From Pseudomonas putida (GTDB taxonomy: Bacteria > Pseudomonadota > Gammaproteobacteria > Pseudomonadales > Pseudomonadaceae), in NCBI RefSeq assembly GCF_002906855.1, contig NZ_MINI01000038.1, positions 1,426,001-1,490,000 of the forward strand: a stretch of DNA of 64,000 bases, written 5' to 3'. The translations under genes and the position numbers were made by a program. This document shows, one piece after another, positions 34,456 to 43,366 of the stretch (its first letter is position 1; every line of letters starts with the position of its first letter). Under the pieces are notes generated by a model, which made no database searches, was not told the origin of the DNA, and was given only the letters and a program-made list of their open reading frames with translations.

Positions 34456-34881
34456 GCAGGGGCAGGGATCGTTGCGGCCGGCCTTGAACGCGACGGTGGG
34501 GTCGATGAAGTACCAGCGTCGCTCGTGCTGCACGAAGGCAGACCGCTCACGGTGCTGGTGGTCGCCCTCCTGGTCATGCCAGCGGGCAGTGAAGGTCACG
34601 AAGGCGTGTTCAGGCTGGCCGCCGAGCACTTCGGCGCTTTCCACCTCCAGCCCAAGCCAGGTGCTCTGGGCGCTCCAGGCCGCCATGGCGGCGCGGTCCA
34701 GCTCCGCCTGCTGGGCCGGCAGGGTGGTGGCGACCAGATAGTCGACCAGCCCCAGCACATAGGCGCTGTAGCGCGAACGCATCAGCGTCTGGGCGTCGGG
34801 GGCCGGGGTGCCGGCATGGTAGTGCCCACAGCAGGCGTCGAGCAGGTTGCCGCTGCCACAAGGGCAAACCGAGACACTCAT
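34402..34881 (-). CDS. ychJ: YchJ family SEC-C protein with a foreign C-terminus
   Basis: About 159 residues from ATG 34881. N-terminal zinc motif CPCGSGNLLDACCGHYH, a central NTF2-like YchJ domain (ADAQTLMRSRYSAY-type; here PDAQTLMRSRYSAYVLG), and a C-terminal SEC-C motif GRNDPCPCASGQKFKKCC. The last eight residues NNYLPKG-like come from the island. The protein should stay functional because the zinc ligands are upstream of the junction. It overlaps or abuts the DUF6231 stop. Confidence 0.88.
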   Translation of the reverse strand: MSVSVCPCGSGNLLDACCGHYHAGTPAPDAQTLMRSRYSAYVLGLVDYLVATTLPAQQAELDRAAMAAWSAQSTWLGLEVESAEVLGGQPEHAFVTFTARWHDQEGDHQHRERSAFVQHERRWYFIDPTVAFKAGRNDPCPCASGQKFKKCCNNYLPKG

Positions 34882-34883
34882 CA

Positions 34884-35378
34884 TCACCACCAATACTTGC
34901 CGAAGTTTTCAGGGTTGGCCCAGAACTTGGCGTTGAGCCAGTCCGGGACCTGCTTGTAGTCATGTAGATCATAGGTGAACAAGCTCAACACCTGCTCATC
35001 GCGGCGGAATTTCTCGCTGGCCGACAATGCCAGGGAGAAGAAATCGGTGTCTTGCCAGCCACAGGCAATCAGATCGGCCAGTACTGCAACCCGGCTTGCG
35101 TTGAGGTTGCGGATGCCGCCCAGCAGTTGCAGGCCGGTGCGTTTGGGCAAGTGCTCGAGGCAGTCCACCAGCACTGCCAGGTCAAAACGCTGGGCCGCCA
35201 GTGCTGCCGGCAATGGCCCCGGCGCACAGGTTTCGATGGTCACCTGGGGGTGGGCCTGGGCAAAGGCATCCAGGGCCGGGAAGCGGCTGCCCACCAGCAG
35301 CAGGCGTTGCGGGGTGAAGCGCTCTAGCAGGGCGGCCAGGGCTTGTTGCGGGGTGCGCTGGGAAAAACCGTCGGTCAT
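34884..35378 (-). CDS. DUF6231-type protein
   Basis: 164 residues from ATG 35378 (AGGA seven bases upstream). A Rossmann-like pattern LLLVGSRFPALDAFAQAHP and LAVLVDCLEHLPK suggests a degenerate methyltransferase fold without a clear SAM-binding glycine loop. The last residues are FGKYWW. It heads the former operon with ychJ, the LEA lipoprotein and the SEC-C gene. I match it to DUF6231 only from memory of Pseudomonas neighbourhoods. Confidence 0.7.
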   Translation of the reverse strand: MTDGFSQRTPQQALAALLERFTPQRLLLVGSRFPALDAFAQAHPQVTIETCAPGPLPAALAAQRFDLAVLVDCLEHLPKRTGLQLLGGIRNLNASRVAVLADLIACGWQDTDFFSLALSASEKFRRDEQVLSLFTYDLHDYKQVPDWLNAKFWANPENFGKYWW

Positions 35379-35537
35379 TGCCAATCCTCGTTCAAGTCAT
35401 CCAAGACTAGCGGGCTGCTGTCCGGCGGCATAGAGGCAAGTGGCCGCGTCGTGGCTTATTGCTGGCAGGGATCAATTGTGCGGTCTTTACTCCCAGAGAT
35501 CGGTCTTATGCCGATTCCCCTAGGAGAAGCTACGAAA

Positions 35538-36230
35538 ATGAGCATAGTACGCACAGCGTTACCCCTGGTACTGCTCACCAGTGTGTTGACTGGTTGTGCA
35601 GGTTTGCAAAAAACCGACTGGCCGAAGTGTGCTGCCGTCGGGGGCGTCGCCGGTGCCGGCCTGGGTGCCATCGAGAGCTCCAGCTGGGCTGGCTGGGGCG
35701 CGCTGCTCGGTGGTGGCCTGGCGGCGGGCTATTGCTGGGCTCACGGCGATGGCGACGAGGACGGTGATGGCGTGCCGGACAGCCGTGACAAGTGCCCGCA
35801 TACGCCGCGCGGCGTGAAGGTCGATGCCAATGGCTGCCCGCCTGAGCCGGCGCCTGTGGTCGAGGAAGTGGTGGTGCAGAAGGAAGAAGTGATCGTTATT
35901 CGTGATGTGCACTTCGAATTCAACTCCTCGCGCCTGACTGCGGCCGACAAGGAACGCCTGAACACGGTTGCCACGCGCCTGAAGCAAGAAGCCCCCAGCG
36001 CCCGTCTGACCGTGACCGGCCATACCGACAGCGTCGGCTCCGACAAGTACAACCAGAAATTGTCCGAGCACCGTGCCCACGCGGTAACCGACTACCTGAT
36101 CGAAAGCGGTGTGCCTCGCTCCAGCTTCATTTCGGTGGTAGGTGCAGGCGAAACCCAGCCAGTGGCGGACAACGCCACGGCCGAGGGGCGAGCCATGAAT
36201 CGTCGCACCGAGATCAAGATTCAGCGTTGA
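35538..36230 (+). CDS. OmpA-family lipoprotein with calcium-binding repeat
   Basis: 230 residues. Signal peptide with lipobox VLTGC (about residue 19), a glycine-rich membrane-like stretch (GGVAGAGLGAIESSSWAGWGALLGG is one), a thrombospondin type 3-like GDGDEDGDGVPDSRDKCP, and a C-terminal OmpA domain with the peptidoglycan-binding LTVTGHTDSVGSDKYNQKLSEHR and NRRTEIKI. It should tie outer membrane to cell wall. Start has TAGGAGAAGC upstream. Confidence 0.9.
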   Translation: MSIVRTALPLVLLTSVLTGCAGLQKTDWPKCAAVGGVAGAGLGAIESSSWAGWGALLGGGLAAGYCWAHGDGDEDGDGVPDSRDKCPHTPRGVKVDANGCPPEPAPVVEEVVVQKEEVIVIRDVHFEFNSSRLTAADKERLNTVATRLKQEAPSARLTVTGHTDSVGSDKYNQKLSEHRAHAVTDYLIESGVPRSSFISVVGAGETQPVADNATAEGRAMNRRTEIKIQR

Positions 36231-36318
36231 CGTCCCGGCGCCCGCGCCTTGAGAAGTGGCGCGGGCGCGTCTTTAATCCTGCTAGCCGGCTGCGGCCGAT
36301 GACACAGGAGCATTCTTC

Positions 36319-37032
36319 ATGAGTGTAATGTCGAAGGCGGCGATGCCGTTGCTGTTGGTGACCAGCCTGCTTGCAGGCTGCGCCACCCACAGTGATGGCA
36401 GTGCGCCGCTTAATCAAAGGACTTGGCCCATCTGCAGCCTGCTCGGTGGTGCGGTGGGTGGTGGCCTCGGCGCCATCGAAAACTCCAGCTGGGCAGCTGG
36501 CCTCGGTGCTCTTGGCGCGATCACCGGCGGGCTGATCTGTTATGCCCAGGATGGCGACGAAGATGGCGACGGCGTGTTCGACCGTCGCGACCGTTGCCCC
36601 GACACCCCGGCCAATACCCCGGTCGACCACATGGGGTGCCCGCTGCCTCAGTATCCGCCGTCCCAACCCGCACCGCAGCCCAAGCCCGAGGTGATCACCC
36701 TCGATGACCAGGGCCAGGTGATGTTTGCCTTCAACTCCGCCGACCTCACCCCGGGTAGCGAGGAGCGCCTGAAAAGCCTGCTGCCCCGCCTCAACGAGCT
36801 GGGGGTCACGCGCATCAAGGTGGTTGGGCATACCGACAACGTGGGCTCCGACAGCTACAACCAGGTGCTTTCCGAACGCCGCGCCGCCAGCGTCGCCGAG
36901 TACCTGATCCGTCAGGGCCTGGCGCCGCAGAAGGTGACCAGCGAGGGGCGAGGCGCCCATGAGCCAATCGCCGACAACGCCACCGATGAAGGGCGTGCGC
37001 ACAACCGACGGGTGGACTTGCACCTCAACTGA
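36319..37032 (+). CDS. OmpA-family lipoprotein, tandem paralogue
   Basis: 237 residues, ATG 36319 with AGGAG upstream. The same layout as the preceding gene: lipobox LLAGC, Gly-rich segment ending GALGAITGG, DGDEDGDGVFDRRDRCPDTP, a proline linker (QYPPSQPAPQPKP) and OmpA domain (VVGHTDNVGSDSYNQVLSERRA, NRRVDLHLN). It clearly arose by tandem duplication; the linker and the first third have diverged most. Confidence 0.9.
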   Translation: MSVMSKAAMPLLLVTSLLAGCATHSDGSAPLNQRTWPICSLLGGAVGGGLGAIENSSWAAGLGALGAITGGLICYAQDGDEDGDGVFDRRDRCPDTPANTPVDHMGCPLPQYPPSQPAPQPKPEVITLDDQGQVMFAFNSADLTPGSEERLKSLLPRLNELGVTRIKVVGHTDNVGSDSYNQVLSERRAASVAEYLIRQGLAPQKVTSEGRGAHEPIADNATDEGRAHNRRVDLHLN

Positions 37033-37133
37033 CTGCGCTGGCGTGTGCCTGGGCATACAGGTAGTGTTGGCTTCGCGGCGCGCTTGCTCGGGCCGCGTAG
37101 ACATAACAATAAATAGACACGTAGGGGCGGGAT

Positions 37134-37409
37134 ATGAAGTTCATCCTGGGTCTGGGCAAGTTCCTGACCGTGGCGTTCTGGGGCGTGGTGCTGTTCAACC
37201 TGATGATGCCGCAACCGTTGCCGTTGAATCTGTTGATCAATGCCTTGGGCATTTTTGTGCTGAGCCTGCACTTTCTTGAAGTGCTGTTTTTCAATGGCAG
37301 CCTGCGAGGCCGTAGCCATCACTGGTTCGACCGGCTGCAGATCCTGCTGACCGGTATCTTTCATGTCATGTCCATTCCCCGTCCGCAGGAGGCACCTCGC
37401 CATGCGTAA
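37134..37409 (+). CDS. DUF1145 family membrane protein
   Basis: 91 residues, ATG 37134. Three short hydrophobic segments: FILGLGKFLTVAFWGVVLFN, LPLNLLINALGIFVLSLHFLEV and LLTGIFHVMSI, typical of DUF1145. Function unknown. Its stop overlaps the start of the collagen-like gene by eight bases, so the two are coupled. Confidence 0.82.
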   Translation: MKFILGLGKFLTVAFWGVVLFNLMMPQPLPLNLLINALGIFVLSLHFLEVLFFNGSLRGRSHHWFDRLQILLTGIFHVMSIPRPQEAPRHA

Positions 37410-38163
37410 TTTGATGTTGCTGGCGATGCTGGCCGCGCCTATGGCTCAGGCGCAGAGCCTGGAAGTTGCCCCCCATTCCATGCTGCGCTTGCCGAACAAG
37501 TCGGCGAGCGTGCACCTGGAGCAATTGCGAGTGGCGGACTCGGCGACCTTGCTGTTGCCGGCCACATTGACCGAGCTGAAGGTCGATCATCTGCAACTGG
37601 GCCCCGATGCGCGCATTGCCATTGCGCCCGCCGAAGCACCGCTGCTCATCGATGTACGCAGTGCTGTGCTGGGCGAGGGCAGCGAGATCAGCGCGCCAGG
37701 AGCGCCCGGTACCTATGAACGCGCTGCCCGCTCTGGGCGCAGCCTGGAGTTGAAGCTTGCCGAGATCGATGCCGAGCGCCTGGCGATCGATGCCCGCGGT
37801 GGCGCCGGAGCACCAGGCTACATGGGCCTTGATGGAGCCAATGGCCAGGCGGGAGGCTGTACTTGGGGCCAGGCAAGCAAAGGGGCGAATGGCGATGATG
37901 GTGGCAACGGGCATGACGGTGCGCCTGGCGGGCGGATTCGCCTGAGCCTGCCGCAGGGCTTCCCGCAGGAGCGCGTCGTGGTACGTCTGGAAGGCGGTGC
38001 GCCGGGCAAGGCCGGGGCTGCCGGCAAAGCCGGTAGGGGCGGGGCGAGCAAGGGGTGCCTGGTGTATCGCACCGATGCCGGGGCCAACGGCCGGCCCGGG
38101 CAGGAGGGGCAGCCTGGATTGGCTGGCGCCGAGGGTGAACTGATCCTGCAGCGCCTCAGATAA
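37402..38163 (+). CDS. Secreted collagen-like protein
   Basis: 253 residues with a signal peptide ending AQAQ (about 18). The C-terminal half holds interrupted Gly-X-Y runs such as GAPGYMGLDGANGQAGG and GGAPGKAGAAGKAGRGG and ends GEEGQPGLAG-like; these may form short triple-helical stretches or loops. Two cysteines (GGCTW, KGCLVY) may be bonded. The N-terminal part resembles a beta-rich repeat of the pectate-lyase-like type. Periplasmic or surface, unknown role. Confidence 0.7.
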   Translation: MRNLMLLAMLAAPMAQAQSLEVAPHSMLRLPNKSASVHLEQLRVADSATLLLPATLTELKVDHLQLGPDARIAIAPAEAPLLIDVRSAVLGEGSEISAPGAPGTYERAARSGRSLELKLAEIDAERLAIDARGGAGAPGYMGLDGANGQAGGCTWGQASKGANGDDGGNGHDGAPGGRIRLSLPQGFPQERVVVRLEGGAPGKAGAAGKAGRGGASKGCLVYRTDAGANGRPGQEGQPGLAGAEGELILQRLR

Positions 38164-38195
38164 TGGGTGCCGGCCCATCGCCGGCACACGCAGCA

Positions 38196-38660
38196 TCACA
38201 TCAGCAGTCGTGAACTGGCCACTGCGACGACCGCAAGGCCAAGCAGCAGGTTGATCCCTACCATCCGCCGAATGCGCCCCAGCACGGCGGCGCCTGCCGG
38301 CCAGTCCTCGGCCTGCACCGCCGCCTTCAGCTCCGGCAGCAGCAGAGCCTGGATGCGCATGAACAGGGCAAACATGGCAATCCCGCCGCCAATCATCACC
38401 TGCACATATTTAGGCGCCGTTTCGAAACCGTTGAAACGCATGTGCAACATGCCGATACCACTTATCGCCAGAATCGCCACGGCCAGCCAGACCCAGACGA
38501 AGAAACGTCGGAAAACTTCCACCCACAACCGCAGCCGGGCAGGCCCTTCAAGGGCTGCAACCGTTGCCGGGCGCAGCACCAGCCAGGCGAAGAACATGCC
38601 GCCGACCCATACCAGGGCGGCGATGACATGCAATGTGTAGGGCAGGGCAAAGGCTAGCAT
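38196..38660 (-). CDS. CopD-family membrane protein
   Basis: 154 residues from ATG 38660 (GGAG six bases upstream). Four hydrophobic helices; the first carries TLHVIAALVWVGGMFFAWLVLRP, the hallmark of the CopD/DUF4149-type domain, and histidines (TLHVIAAL, IGMLHMRF) could bind heme or copper. No copC/copper genes are near, so a direct copper role is not shown. Convergent with the collagen-like gene and divergent from dinG. Confidence 0.78.
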   Translation of the reverse strand: MLAFALPYTLHVIAALVWVGGMFFAWLVLRPATVAALEGPARLRLWVEVFRRFFVWVWLAVAILAISGIGMLHMRFNGFETAPKYVQVMIGGGIAMFALFMRIQALLLPELKAAVQAEDWPAGAAVLGRIRRMVGINLLLGLAVVAVASSRLLM

Positions 38661-38758
38661 CCGGATCTCCATGCGGCACAAAGGGCAATAGCGGGGTATG
38701 ATAGCCGCCCGATGTGAAACACTGAAAATATATCCAGCCCTCCGGGCGCCTGCAGACC

Positions 38759-40903
38759 ATGATCAGCAACGAACTCAAAGCCACCATCCAGGGCGCCTAC
38801 ACGCGTTTTCTCGAAGCCAAGAGCCTCAAGCCGCGATATGGCCAGCGCCTGATGATCGCCGAAGTGGCCAAGGTGCTCGGCGACATCGCCTGTGACGACG
38901 AAGGCCGCCGCGCCGGCGAACCTGCCGTGGTTGCGGTGGAGGCGGGCACCGGTACCGGCAAGACGGTCGCCTACGCGCTGGCCGCGATCCCGGCTGCCAA
39001 GGCCGCTGGCAAGCGCCTGGTGATTGCCACCGCAACCGTGGCCTTGCAGGAACAGATCGTCATCAAGGACCTGCCGGACCTGATGCGTAACAGCGGCCTG
39101 AACTTCAGCTTCGCCCTGGCCAAGGGCCGCGGTCGCTACCTGTGCCTGTCCAAGCTCGACATCCTGCTGCAGGAGGGCCACGCGCAGTCGGCCACTGCCC
39201 AGCTGTTCGAGGAAGAAGGCTTCCACATCGAGGTCGACGAACGCAGCCAGAAGCTGTTCAACAGCATGATCGAAAAGCTCGCCGGCAACCGTTGGGACGG
39301 CGACCGCGACAGCTGGTCGGAGGCCGTCGAGGACCAGGACTGGGCGCGCCTGACCACTGACCACAGCCAGTGCACCGGCCGCCACTGCCCGAATTTCCAG
39401 CAGTGCGTGTTCTACAAGGCCCGCGAAGGCATGGGCAAGGTCGATGTGATCGTCACCAACCACGACATGGTCCTGGCCGACCTGGCCCTGGGTGGTGGTG
39501 CGGTGCTGCCCGACCCGCGCGACACAATGTACGTGTTCGACGAAGGCCACCACCTGCCAGACAAGGCCATCGGCCACTTCGCCCATTATTCGCGCCTGCG
39601 CTCCACTGCCGACTGGCTGGAGCAGACCGCCAAGAACCTGACCAAGCTGCTGGCCCAGCACCCGTTGCCGGGTGACCTGGGCAAGTACATCGAGCAGGTG
39701 CCTGAGCTGGCGCGGGAAGTGCGCACCCAGCAGCAGTTCATGTTCACCCTGTGCGAACAGGTCGCCGACTTCCGCCCGAGCGAGGACACCGAAGGCCGAG
39801 AGCGCCCGCGTTACCGCTTCGAGGGCGGTGTCGTGCCGGAGCAGATCCGCGAAGTCGGCATCGAGCTGAAAAAGGGTTTCGCCCGCCTCAATGACCTGTT
39901 TACCCGCTTGGCCGACCTGCTCAAGGAAGGCATGGACGGTGAGGTCAACATCGGCATCGCCAGCCATCAGGCCGAGGAGTGGTACCCGCTGTTCGGCAGC
40001 CTGGTCACCCGCGCCCAGGGCAACTGGGAGCTGTGGACCGCGTTCACCGCTGAAGACCCGGAAGACAGCCCGCCCATGGCGCGCTGGCTGACTCTGGCCG
40101 AAAGCGGTGCGTTGTTCGACATCGAGGTCAATGCCAGCCCGATTCTCGCCGCCGAAATGCTACGGCGCAGCCTCTGGAGTGTCGCCCACGGCGCCCTGGT
40201 GACCTCGGCCACGCTGACCGCGCTGGGCAAGTTCGACCGCTTCCGCATGCGCTCGGGATTGCCCCGCGATGCCGTCACCTGCGTGGTCCCAAGCCCGTTC
40301 GTGCATGGCGATGCCGGCCTGTTGCGGGTCCCCGACCTCAAGGCCGACCCACGCGACGCAGCGGCACACACCGCGGCGATCATCCGCGAGTTACCGAGCA
40401 TCGTCGAAGATGCCCGCGGCGCACTGGTGCTGTTCTCTTCGCGCAAGCAGATGCAGGAAGTGTTCGACGGCCTGGACCGCGACTGGCGCAAACTGGTGCT
40501 GATCCAGGGCAACCTGTCCAAGCAGGAAACCTTGAACAAGCACAAGGCACGGGTCGACGACGGCCAGCACAGCGTGCTGTTCGGCCTGGCCAGCTTCGCC
40601 GAGGGTGTTGACCTGCCAGGTGCCTATTGTGAGCACGTGGTCATTGCCAAGATTCCCTTCGCCGTCCCCGACGACCCGGTCGAAGCGGCCCTGGCCGAAT
40701 GGATCGAAGCCCGCGGCGGCAACCCGTTCATGGAGATTGCCGTTCCCGACGCCTCGCTGCGCCTGATCCAGGCCTGCGGTCGCCTGCTGCGTACCGAGCA
40801 GGATCGCGGCGTCATCACCTTGCTGGATCGGCGTCTGGTCACGCAGCGCTACGGCAAGGCTATTCTCAATGCGCTGCCGCCATTCCGGCGGGAGATTTCC
40901 TGA
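38759..40903 (+). CDS. dinG: ATP-dependent DNA helicase DinG
   Basis: An XPD-like Fe-S superfamily 2 helicase, 5'-3', that resolves R-loops and forks. 714 residues. Walker A EAGTGTGKTVAYAL (about 60); Fe-S cysteines are in GRGRYLCLSKL and the group RHCPNFQQCVFYK; Walker B VFDEGHHLPDKA; motif VI QACGRLLRTEQDRG. All four cluster cysteines are present. The gene is preceded by a likely promoter region of about 100 bases. Confidence 0.95.
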   Translation: MISNELKATIQGAYTRFLEAKSLKPRYGQRLMIAEVAKVLGDIACDDEGRRAGEPAVVAVEAGTGTGKTVAYALAAIPAAKAAGKRLVIATATVALQEQIVIKDLPDLMRNSGLNFSFALAKGRGRYLCLSKLDILLQEGHAQSATAQLFEEEGFHIEVDERSQKLFNSMIEKLAGNRWDGDRDSWSEAVEDQDWARLTTDHSQCTGRHCPNFQQCVFYKAREGMGKVDVIVTNHDMVLADLALGGGAVLPDPRDTMYVFDEGHHLPDKAIGHFAHYSRLRSTADWLEQTAKNLTKLLAQHPLPGDLGKYIEQVPELAREVRTQQQFMFTLCEQVADFRPSEDTEGRERPRYRFEGGVVPEQIREVGIELKKGFARLNDLFTRLADLLKEGMDGEVNIGIASHQAEEWYPLFGSLVTRAQGNWELWTAFTAEDPEDSPPMARWLTLAESGALFDIEVNASPILAAEMLRRSLWSVAHGALVTSATLTALGKFDRFRMRSGLPRDAVTCVVPSPFVHGDAGLLRVPDLKADPRDAAAHTAAIIRELPSIVEDARGALVLFSSRKQMQEVFDGLDRDWRKLVLIQGNLSKQETLNKHKARVDDGQHSVLFGLASFAEGVDLPGAYCEHVVIAKIPFAVPDDPVEAALAEWIEARGGNPFMEIAVPDASLRLIQACGRLLRTEQDRGVITLLDRRLVTQRYGKAILNALPPFRREIS

Positions 40904-40984
40904 CGGCCGGAGCACGATGCGCCGGCCCGTTGTCCATTACTCAGTCGCGGGCCCATGAGGGCCTGGAAGGAGAGCCCCAGCCCT

Positions 40985-43222
40985 ATGATCCGCCGCACCT
41001 TGCCCGTGATATTCACGCTGTTGTTCAGCACGCCTTTACTGGCTGGCCAACAGACGTTGTTCAGCTTCGTCCGCCCGGCCTCGGTGGTCAACGTGGTGAC
41101 CGAAGGCACCGGCATGCCGCAGTACAATGCGGAGCAGACGGCCGAAGGCGAGGTACTCAGGCGGGTGGTGTTCAACCCGGTCGAACGGCCGACCTTGCGC
41201 CTGAGCCCGCAGAGCGGCGTGTGGGACTGGTCGGCTGGGCAGTTCCTCACCTTGCGCATGCAAAGCGCCCAGGACTGGGCCTTGACCGTCGACGTCACGG
41301 TGCTCGGCAGCGATGGGCGCACGCTGACCAGCCGTATCGACCTGCCTGCAGGGCCTGCGCAAACCGTCATGGTGCCGCTCAAGGCCCGTTCGCCACTGAG
41401 CCAGGGCATGCGTGCCGGCCCGCCCATGCCATGGGCCTACGAAGGGCAGCGGTTGCTGTTGACCAGCAGTGCCGGTGAGGTAGACCTCAAGCAGGTAGTG
41501 TCTGTCAGCCTGACCATACCCAACCCGAAGGTGGCGCAGAACCTGCTGATCGAGAAGGTCGGCATCCAGGACGACGATCAGGCCTACCAGGCGGCCTACC
41601 ACGAGTTGATCGATGCCTACGGCCAGTCCACCCGAGGGCATTGGCCCGAGAAGATCGCCAGTGACGATCAGCTCAAGGCTGCTGACACGCGTGAACAGCA
41701 GCAGCTCAAGAGCTGGCTGGCTGACCGTGAGAAGCAGCCACTGGACAGCTACGGTGGCTTGCTGGCCGGGCCGGCGTTCGCGGCCAAGGGCTTTTTCCGC
41801 ACCGAAAAGCGCGAGGGCCGCTGGTACCTGGTCACGCCGCAAGGCCATCCGTTCTACTCGCTGGGCGTCAATGCCGTGGCCGCCGATGGTGGGCGTACCT
41901 ACGTTGCCGGCCGCGAGGGGATGTTCAAGGCCTTGCCAGGTGAAGGCGACGTACTGACGGCCTTTTATGGCGAAGGCAACAACGACGATGGCAACGCCTC
42001 GTCGCAAGGGCGCAGCTTCAAGCAGGGGCGCTGGTTCGACTTCTACGCCGCGAATATCCAGCGCACCTATGGCAAGCCGTGCCCGCCAGCCGTCGAGGGG
42101 CAAGCACCTGCCGTATGCCCACCGCTGGTGCTGGACGCAGAGCGTTGGCAGGCTCACACGCTGGACCGTCTGCAAGCCTGGGGCTTCAACACCCTGGGTA
42201 ACTGGAGTGACCCGGCCATCGCCCAGGCCAAACGCATGCCCTACACCTTGCCGCTGTCGATCGTCGGTGACTATGCCAGCATCAGCACCGGCATGGACTG
42301 GTGGGGCCGCATGCCTGACCCGTTCGACCCACGCTTTGCCATGGCCACGGAGCGCGCCGTGGCCATCGCCGCGCGGGATCACCGTGACGACCCCTGGCTG
42401 ATCGGCTATTTCGCCGACAACGAGCTGGCCTGGGCCGCGCCCGGCAACGACCCCAAGGCGCGTTACGGCCTGGCCTACGGCACCCTGCGCCTGACCACCG
42501 ACGTGCCAGCCAAGCGTGCCTTCCTCAAGCAGCTGCGCGACAAGTATCGCAACCAGGAGGGGCTCTCCAAGGCCTGGGGCATCGAACTGCAGGCCTGGGA
42601 GCTGATGGAGGACCCAGGCTTCGAGGCGCCGCTGCCGAATCCCGAGCACCCGGAAATCGAGCGCGATTACCAATACTTCCAGCAGGTATTTGCCGAGACC
42701 TACTTCAAGACCATTGCCGATGCGTTGAAGTGGCATGCACCGAACCACCTGCTGCTGGGCGGTCGCTATGCCGTGAGCACGCCGGAGGCGGTCAAGGCCT
42801 GCGCCGAGTTTTGCGATGTTCTGAGTTTCAACTTCTATGCCCTCAAGCCCGAGGATGGTTATGACTTCGCCCGTCTGGCCGAACTCGACAAGCCGGTGCT
42901 GGTGTCCGAGTTCCAGTTCGGCTCCCGCGACCGTGGGCCGTTCTGGCCAGGGCCGGTGGAAGTGGCCAGGGAAGAGGACCGCGGGCCAGCCTATGGCAAC
43001 TTCCTCAAGGCCGCTCTGGCACAGCCGATGATCGTGGGCGCGCACTGGTTCCAGTACCTCGACCAACCGGCCAGCGGGCGCTTGCTCGATGGCGAGAACG
43101 GCCACCTGGGCCTGGTGGCGATCACCGATGTGCCCTATCCGGGGTTCGTCGAGTCGGTGCGTAAGAGCAACCTGCAGGCCGTTGGTCAGTTGCGCGGCGA
43201 GCTGGAGAAAAAGGCCCCCTGA
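40985..43222 (+). CDS. GH50-like (agarase-type) glycoside hydrolase
   Basis: 745-residue exported protein (signal peptide ending LLAG, residue ~20). An N-terminal beta-sandwich (to about 230) precedes a TIM barrel with GVNAVAADGG, GFNTLGNWSD, the acid/base candidate E480 in YFADNELAW and the nucleophile candidate E642 in VLVSEFQFG. Related to beta-agarases, but most such Pseudomonas proteins probably act on an unknown bacterial or plant polysaccharide. No other polysaccharide-use genes are near. Confidence 0.8.
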   Translation: MIRRTLPVIFTLLFSTPLLAGQQTLFSFVRPASVVNVVTEGTGMPQYNAEQTAEGEVLRRVVFNPVERPTLRLSPQSGVWDWSAGQFLTLRMQSAQDWALTVDVTVLGSDGRTLTSRIDLPAGPAQTVMVPLKARSPLSQGMRAGPPMPWAYEGQRLLLTSSAGEVDLKQVVSVSLTIPNPKVAQNLLIEKVGIQDDDQAYQAAYHELIDAYGQSTRGHWPEKIASDDQLKAADTREQQQLKSWLADREKQPLDSYGGLLAGPAFAAKGFFRTEKREGRWYLVTPQGHPFYSLGVNAVAADGGRTYVAGREGMFKALPGEGDVLTAFYGEGNNDDGNASSQGRSFKQGRWFDFYAANIQRTYGKPCPPAVEGQAPAVCPPLVLDAERWQAHTLDRLQAWGFNTLGNWSDPAIAQAKRMPYTLPLSIVGDYASISTGMDWWGRMPDPFDPRFAMATERAVAIAARDHRDDPWLIGYFADNELAWAAPGNDPKARYGLAYGTLRLTTDVPAKRAFLKQLRDKYRNQEGLSKAWGIELQAWELMEDPGFEAPLPNPEHPEIERDYQYFQQVFAETYFKTIADALKWHAPNHLLLGGRYAVSTPEAVKACAEFCDVLSFNFYALKPEDGYDFARLAELDKPVLVSEFQFGSRDRGPFWPGPVEVAREEDRGPAYGNFLKAALAQPMIVGAHWFQYLDQPASGRLLDGENGHLGLVAITDVPYPGFVESVRKSNLQAVGQLRGELEKKAP

Positions 43223-43366
43223 ATGTCTACCGGGGGCGCTCAGCGCCCCTGGCACAGATGACCCTGCAGTTTCGGCACCGACCATCCGGCCTTGCCCAGT
43301 AGGCAAAACCGTCAACTACTGAAACAATGCACGCCTTTGTCAGCATGGTCGTACGGAGAACAGCGG

